From Dehalococcoidia bacterium (lineage in GTDB: Bacteria; Chloroflexota; Dehalococcoidia; Dehalococcoidales; UBA1222), in the NCBI GenBank assembly GCA_009779655.1, contig WRDV01000037.1:1-8691 (forward strand): a DNA stretch of 8,691 nt, given 5' to 3'. The notes below the pieces were generated by a model. The model did not search any database and was not told the origin of the DNA. It saw nothing but the letters and a program-made list of their open reading frames with translations. Both the position numbers and the translations under genes were made by a program. How positions within the stretch are numbered: the first letter of the stretch is position 1; each line of letters begins with the position of its first letter. This document shows positions 6,871 through 8,691 of this stretch, piece after piece.

Positions 6871-7914
6871 TTACTTCGGGTGAGTAAGACGCAGCGGATA
6901 ATTGATTTTGATATTCTCTTCGCGGAAGCGTTGGTGTAAACGCGCGATCAGTTCGCTTTTAAGATTGATGGAGGCCAAACGGTCTTTGGCCTGTAATACC
7001 ATGACGAAAACTATGTTGGATTCCCCGAATTCATCAAATGCTACTCTGGGCTCAAAGTTTTTGACTGCTTCATCCATACGCGCTTCGATATCAGCGGCAA
7101 CTTCTAAAGCCAGTTTTTTGACATAGTCGAGATTATTCTCATAGCTTACGCCGCAGCGTACGATAACATTTACGGTATGGTTTGGTTGGTTGTAGTTGAT
7201 AAGCTTGCTGTCAGCCAGTATTGAATTTGGCGCGATGATGATATTGTTAGCTGTCGTGCGTATTTTCGTACTGCGCCAGCCAATATCGACCACGTAGCCG
7301 CGCAATTTGTCATCTAATTCAACAAAATCACCGATATGCACTACATTGTCTGAGACAATTTGCATGCCGGCGAAAAAATTTGCCAGTGTCGGCTGTATAG
7401 CCAAAGCTACTGCAATGCCGCCGATACCGAGGCTGGCTAGAAGAGGCCCGACAGGTATGCCTAGTAGGGCTAATATTAGCATCAGACTTATGGCGCTTAA
7501 AACTATTTGAATAATGCGCTTGAAAAATAGCGCCGCACCGGTGTTGATATGCCTAGTTGTGCGCGCTTGAAGAATGCTTAAACGCCATGTGAATATCGTC
7601 CCGATGTTGCGCAACAGAATGTATGTGACAACCAGTATGAATACTATGGCGCAGGCAATTAATATGTGCGCTCGCCATGTTGATAAAGCATTGAGCGATG
7701 CCAGCGCTAACAGAGCCCCGTTAATTATGAATAGCGCGACAATTGCCCGCGCTATTCGGTCGATAGTTTTTAATAATAGCCTTGCCAAGCTGTGGCTTGA
7801 AAAGCGTCGCTTTATGACTCGCGAGAAATAAGTCACGCCCAAAGATAAGATAATCGCTGCCACGAATATGCAAGCAGCAATTATAGCATTTAGTACCGTA
7901 TTATCGCTAAACAC
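6871..7914 (-). CDS. MscS-family mechanosensitive ion channel
   Basis: A membrane channel of the small-conductance mechanosensitive family, which opens under membrane tension and releases solutes during osmotic downshock. It is 347 aa, somewhat longer than E. coli MscS (286 aa). Membrane segments are at about 9-30, 52-74, 83-104 and 131-152, followed by the Gly/Ala-rich pore helix (about 156-185: LLASLGIGGIAVALAIQ, then PTLANFFAGMQI). Next are the conserved beta domain (about 190-240: HIGDFVEL, GYVVDIGWRSTKIRT, IIIAPNSIL) and an alpha/beta cytosolic domain to the end. The start is GTG at 7914: a stop lies four codons upstream, there is no SD, and a -10-like hexamer sits 6 nt away. A 70-aa gene follows in the same unit. 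The family call is firm; the exact subfamily and ion selectivity are not readable. Confidence 0.92.
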   Translation of the reverse strand: MFSDNTVLNAIIAACIFVAAIILSLGVTYFSRVIKRRFSSHSLARLLLKTIDRIARAIVALFIINGALLALASLNALSTWRAHILIACAIVFILVVTYILLRNIGTIFTWRLSILQARTTRHINTGAALFFKRIIQIVLSAISLMLILALLGIPVGPLLASLGIGGIAVALAIQPTLANFFAGMQIVSDNVVHIGDFVELDDKLRGYVVDIGWRSTKIRTTANNIIIAPNSILADSKLINYNQPNHTVNVIVRCGVSYENNLDYVKKLALEVAADIEARMDEAVKNFEPRVAFDEFGESNIVFVMVLQAKDRLASINLKSELIARLHQRFREENIKINYPLRLTHPK

Positions 7915-7920
7915 GACACT

Positions 7921-7949
7921 ATACTAGCACAATTCTCGCTGTTATAACC
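7921..7949 (-). promoter_or_regulatory. Candidate promoter of the MscS-family gene, possibly leaderless
   Basis: The minus strand has TGC-TAGTAT (7929-7921), an extended -10 with 4 of 6 hexamer matches, ending 6 nt before the GTG start. The -35 at 17 bp (GGTTAT, 7949-7944) is poor. An overlapping TATAGT (7923-7918) is a better hexamer, but would start transcription inside the first codon. Either placement implies almost no 5' leader, in keeping with the missing SD. Confidence 0.3.
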
Positions 7950-7954
7950 AGAAA

Positions 7955-7992
7955 ATGAGAAAACAGGTGGAGATTATCACCTGTTTTCTCAT
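7955..7992 (-). terminator. Rho-independent terminator of the 68-residue gene
   Basis: A perfect 15-bp inverted repeat, ATGAGAAAACAGGTG (7955-7969) with CACCTGTTTTCTCAT (7978-7992), encloses an 8-nt loop. Read on the minus strand, the stem runs into TTTTC (7955-7951). It lies 32 nt after the stop of the 68-residue gene and just before the promoter of the MscS-family gene, so it separates two transcription units. The stem is unusually long and the T-run short, so it might also serve another role. Confidence 0.8.
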
Positions 7993-8024
7993 GGTTGTGG
8001 CAGAGATAGATAGGATGTTTACTG

Positions 8025-8231
8025 CTATTTGTTTTGGCGATAGTGAATATTCCACTTGAGGCATAGTTGCTCTACGTACGCCTTGACTTCCGGAGGAGCG
8101 TTATATACGTCAGCTAGGAAACCGTGCATAAGTTCCCCTCCACTCATTCCGGCTGTGGGTTCAACCGGGCCGGGCAGATTTACAAAAACAATTTCACTCA
8201 TTACTTTTTGATAATCAATAGCGCCGCCCAA
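8025..8231 (-). CDS. Hypothetical 68-residue protein
   Basis: I do not recognise this protein. It is small and soluble, with a Gly/Pro-rich middle (LPGPVEPTAGMSGGEL, about 19-34) and a helical C-terminal half (about 36-60) ending KWNIHYRQNK. It starts with TTG at 8231 because a strong SD, GGGAGG (8246-8241), is placed 9 nt upstream. The internal ATG (codon 11, MSEIVF) has only a poor purine stretch before it. The gene has its own promoter-like sequence upstream and a strong terminator downstream, so it appears to be a single-gene unit. This supports it being real despite its size. Its tRNA neighbour is divergent and tells nothing about function. Confidence 0.65.
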   Translation of the reverse strand: MGGAIDYQKVMSEIVFVNLPGPVEPTAGMSGGELMHGFLADVYNAPPEVKAYVEQLCLKWNIHYRQNK

Positions 8232-8264
8232 TAGTCAAATCCTCCCAATAATTATTTTGGGGCT

Positions 8265-8293
8265 ATTGTAGCAAAGCAACAATTATTTTGCAC
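8265..8293 (-). promoter_or_regulatory. Candidate promoter of the 68-residue gene
   Basis: On the minus strand, -10 TACAAT (8270-8265, 5 of 6) and a weak -35 GTGCAA (8293-8288, 3 of 6) are 17 bp apart. The resulting leader of about 27 nt would contain CCCC (8261-8258) and the GGGAGG SD (8246-8241), which can partly pair across an A/T-rich loop. Confidence 0.35.
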
Positions 8294-8300
8294 GCTAAAG

Positions 8301-8329
8301 TTGCGTTTCTGCCAACTGTATCGTAAAAT
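8301..8329 (+). promoter_or_regulatory. Candidate promoter of tRNA-Gly
   Basis: -35 TTGCGT (8301-8306) and -10 TAAAAT (8324-8329, 5 of 6) are separated by 17 bp. Transcription would begin around 8336, about 11 nt before the mature 5' end of the tRNA, a usual distance for a stable-RNA gene. Confidence 0.45.
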
Positions 8330-8346
8330 CAACGCACGGACCGCTT

Positions 8347-8418
8347 GCGGGTGTAACTCAGCGGTAGAGTGCTTGCTTCCCAAGCAAGACGTCGTGGGTT
8401 CGAATCCCATCACCCGCT
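8347..8418 (+). tRNA. tRNA-Gly (anticodon CCC)
   Basis: A full cloverleaf can be drawn. The acceptor stem is GCGGGTG (8347-8353) with CACCCGC (8411-8417), and T8418 is the discriminator base. The D arm contains CAGCGGTAGAG. The anticodon stem CTTGC/GCAAG holds the loop TTCCCAA, giving anticodon CCC, which reads GGG glycine codons. The T arm is GTGGG-TTCGAAT-CCCAT. CCA is not encoded: the sequence continues TTTTAGG, whose T-run may help end transcription. It is the only plus-strand gene seen in the window. Confidence 0.95.
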
Positions 8419-8462
8419 TTTTAGGCACAAAATTGGCGTGGTGGCTCAAAATAATGTGCTTT

Positions 8463-8549
8463 TGGATAACTTGCCTAATCAACGGAAACAGGCGCGGTCA
8501 GGCATGGCTCTGGATAACTTGCCTACTCCACTCGAGAGGCTAACAGGCG
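8463..8549. repeat. Imperfect ~50-bp tandem repeat downstream of tRNA-Gly
   Basis: TGGATAACTTGCCTA occurs exactly at 8463-8477 and again at 8511-8525, 48 bp apart. A second shared block, AACAGGCG, occurs at 8487-8494 and 8542-8549, 55 bp apart, so the two copies differ by a 7-bp insertion plus substitutions. In the plus-strand frame both copies read LDNLP, but no convincing gene contains them. The repeat sits 45 bp after the tRNA. Confidence 0.6.
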
Positions 8550-8691
8550 GGCGCGACCTTTACGCATGTGTTTAAGAGCGGACTCAACAGTAATATCATC
8601 CGAGAGTTGCTCTCGCAAATTTATGAACAGCACGACGCTTAAAAAGTTCAACAGAAGCACTCCCCTGAAAGTGCTTTCGGAGTGCACGCGA
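8523..8691 (-). CDS. Possible C-terminal fragment of a gene entering from the right edge
   Basis: A minus-strand frame is open from the window edge for 55 codons to TAG (8525-8523). Its end reads SDDITVESALKHMRKGRARL, then LASRVE: charged, helical and protein-like. The part nearer the edge (FRGVLLLNFLSVVLFINL) is less convincing and could be out of frame. I do not recognise a family. Without upstream sequence this could be chance; the stop falls inside the second copy of the tandem repeat. Confidence 0.25.
   Translation of the reverse strand, partial: RVHSESTFRGVLLLNFLSVVLFINLREQLSDDITVESALKHMRKGRARLLASRVE

Larger units (their letters stand above)
8419..8691. other. Region right of the tRNA without a confident gene
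   Basis: This holds the tandem repeat, a small hairpin CGAGAG-TTG-CTCTCG (8601-8615), and overlapping inverted repeats at 8656-8685 (GCACTCC with GGAGTGC, and AGCAC with GTGCT). A minus-strand frame is open from the right edge to TAG at 8525-8523. A plus-strand frame open from ATG at 8566 to the edge looks like its antisense shadow. No tRNA 3'-end duplication or integrase is visible here. Confidence 0.5.

Noticed and set aside
8301..8575. Two plus-strand open frames running across the tRNA
   Set aside because: They read through the tRNA-Gly cloverleaf; the tRNA explains the conservation and neither has a credible start.
1..8691. CRISPR arrays, insertion sequences, toxin-antitoxin or defence genes
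   Set aside because: No regularly spaced repeats, transposase motifs or recognisable defence domains were seen on either strand.

Overview
The window looks like ordinary bacterial chromosome with a mid-40s G+C content by eye and the standard code; TGA, TAG and TAA all act as stops. Every convincing protein gene is on the minus strand, so transcription runs from high to low coordinates. The only plus-strand gene is a tRNA. The S-type (short Q-loop) cytochrome bd genes, the frequent GTG/TTG starts and a presenilin-like protein next door would fit Chloroflexota (Dehalococcoidia-like). That placement is a guess from family memory, not a result.

Layout from right to left. 8419-8691 has no confident gene: it holds an imperfect ~50-bp tandem repeat and perhaps the last 55 codons of a minus-strand gene entering from beyond the edge. 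tRNA-Gly(CCC) is at 8347-8418 (+). An unknown 68-residue protein (8025-8231) has a strong Shine-Dalgarno (SD) sequence and ends in a clear rho-independent hairpin (7955-7992). Next come an MscS-family mechanosensitive channel (6871-7914) and, 24 nt behind it, an unknown 70-residue protein (6634-6846).

From 6478 down to 523 lies a complete-looking cydABDC operon. CydA and CydB form the cytochrome bd quinol oxidase. CydD and CydC form the ABC exporter of thiols (cysteine/glutathione) needed for bd oxidase maturation. The genes are tightly packed: cydA/cydB overlap as ATGA, cydD/cydC overlap by 8 bp, and cydD begins at or inside the end of cydB. Left of the operon is the first 155 codons of a polytopic membrane protein whose N-terminus resembles presenilin-family (PSH) intramembrane aspartyl proteases. 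It has its own good promoter.

The main oddities are: (1) cydA is broken by a -1 frameshift at a GGG run (5376-5378) near its C-terminus, with the remaining ~92 codons intact in the next frame; (2) cydD has no ATG/GTG/TTG where its family would start, and an ATA codon sits there instead; (3) two genes have promoters so close to their start codons that leaderless transcripts are likely; (4) a Rex-like inverted repeat lies upstream of cydA. I saw no clearly new multi-gene system.
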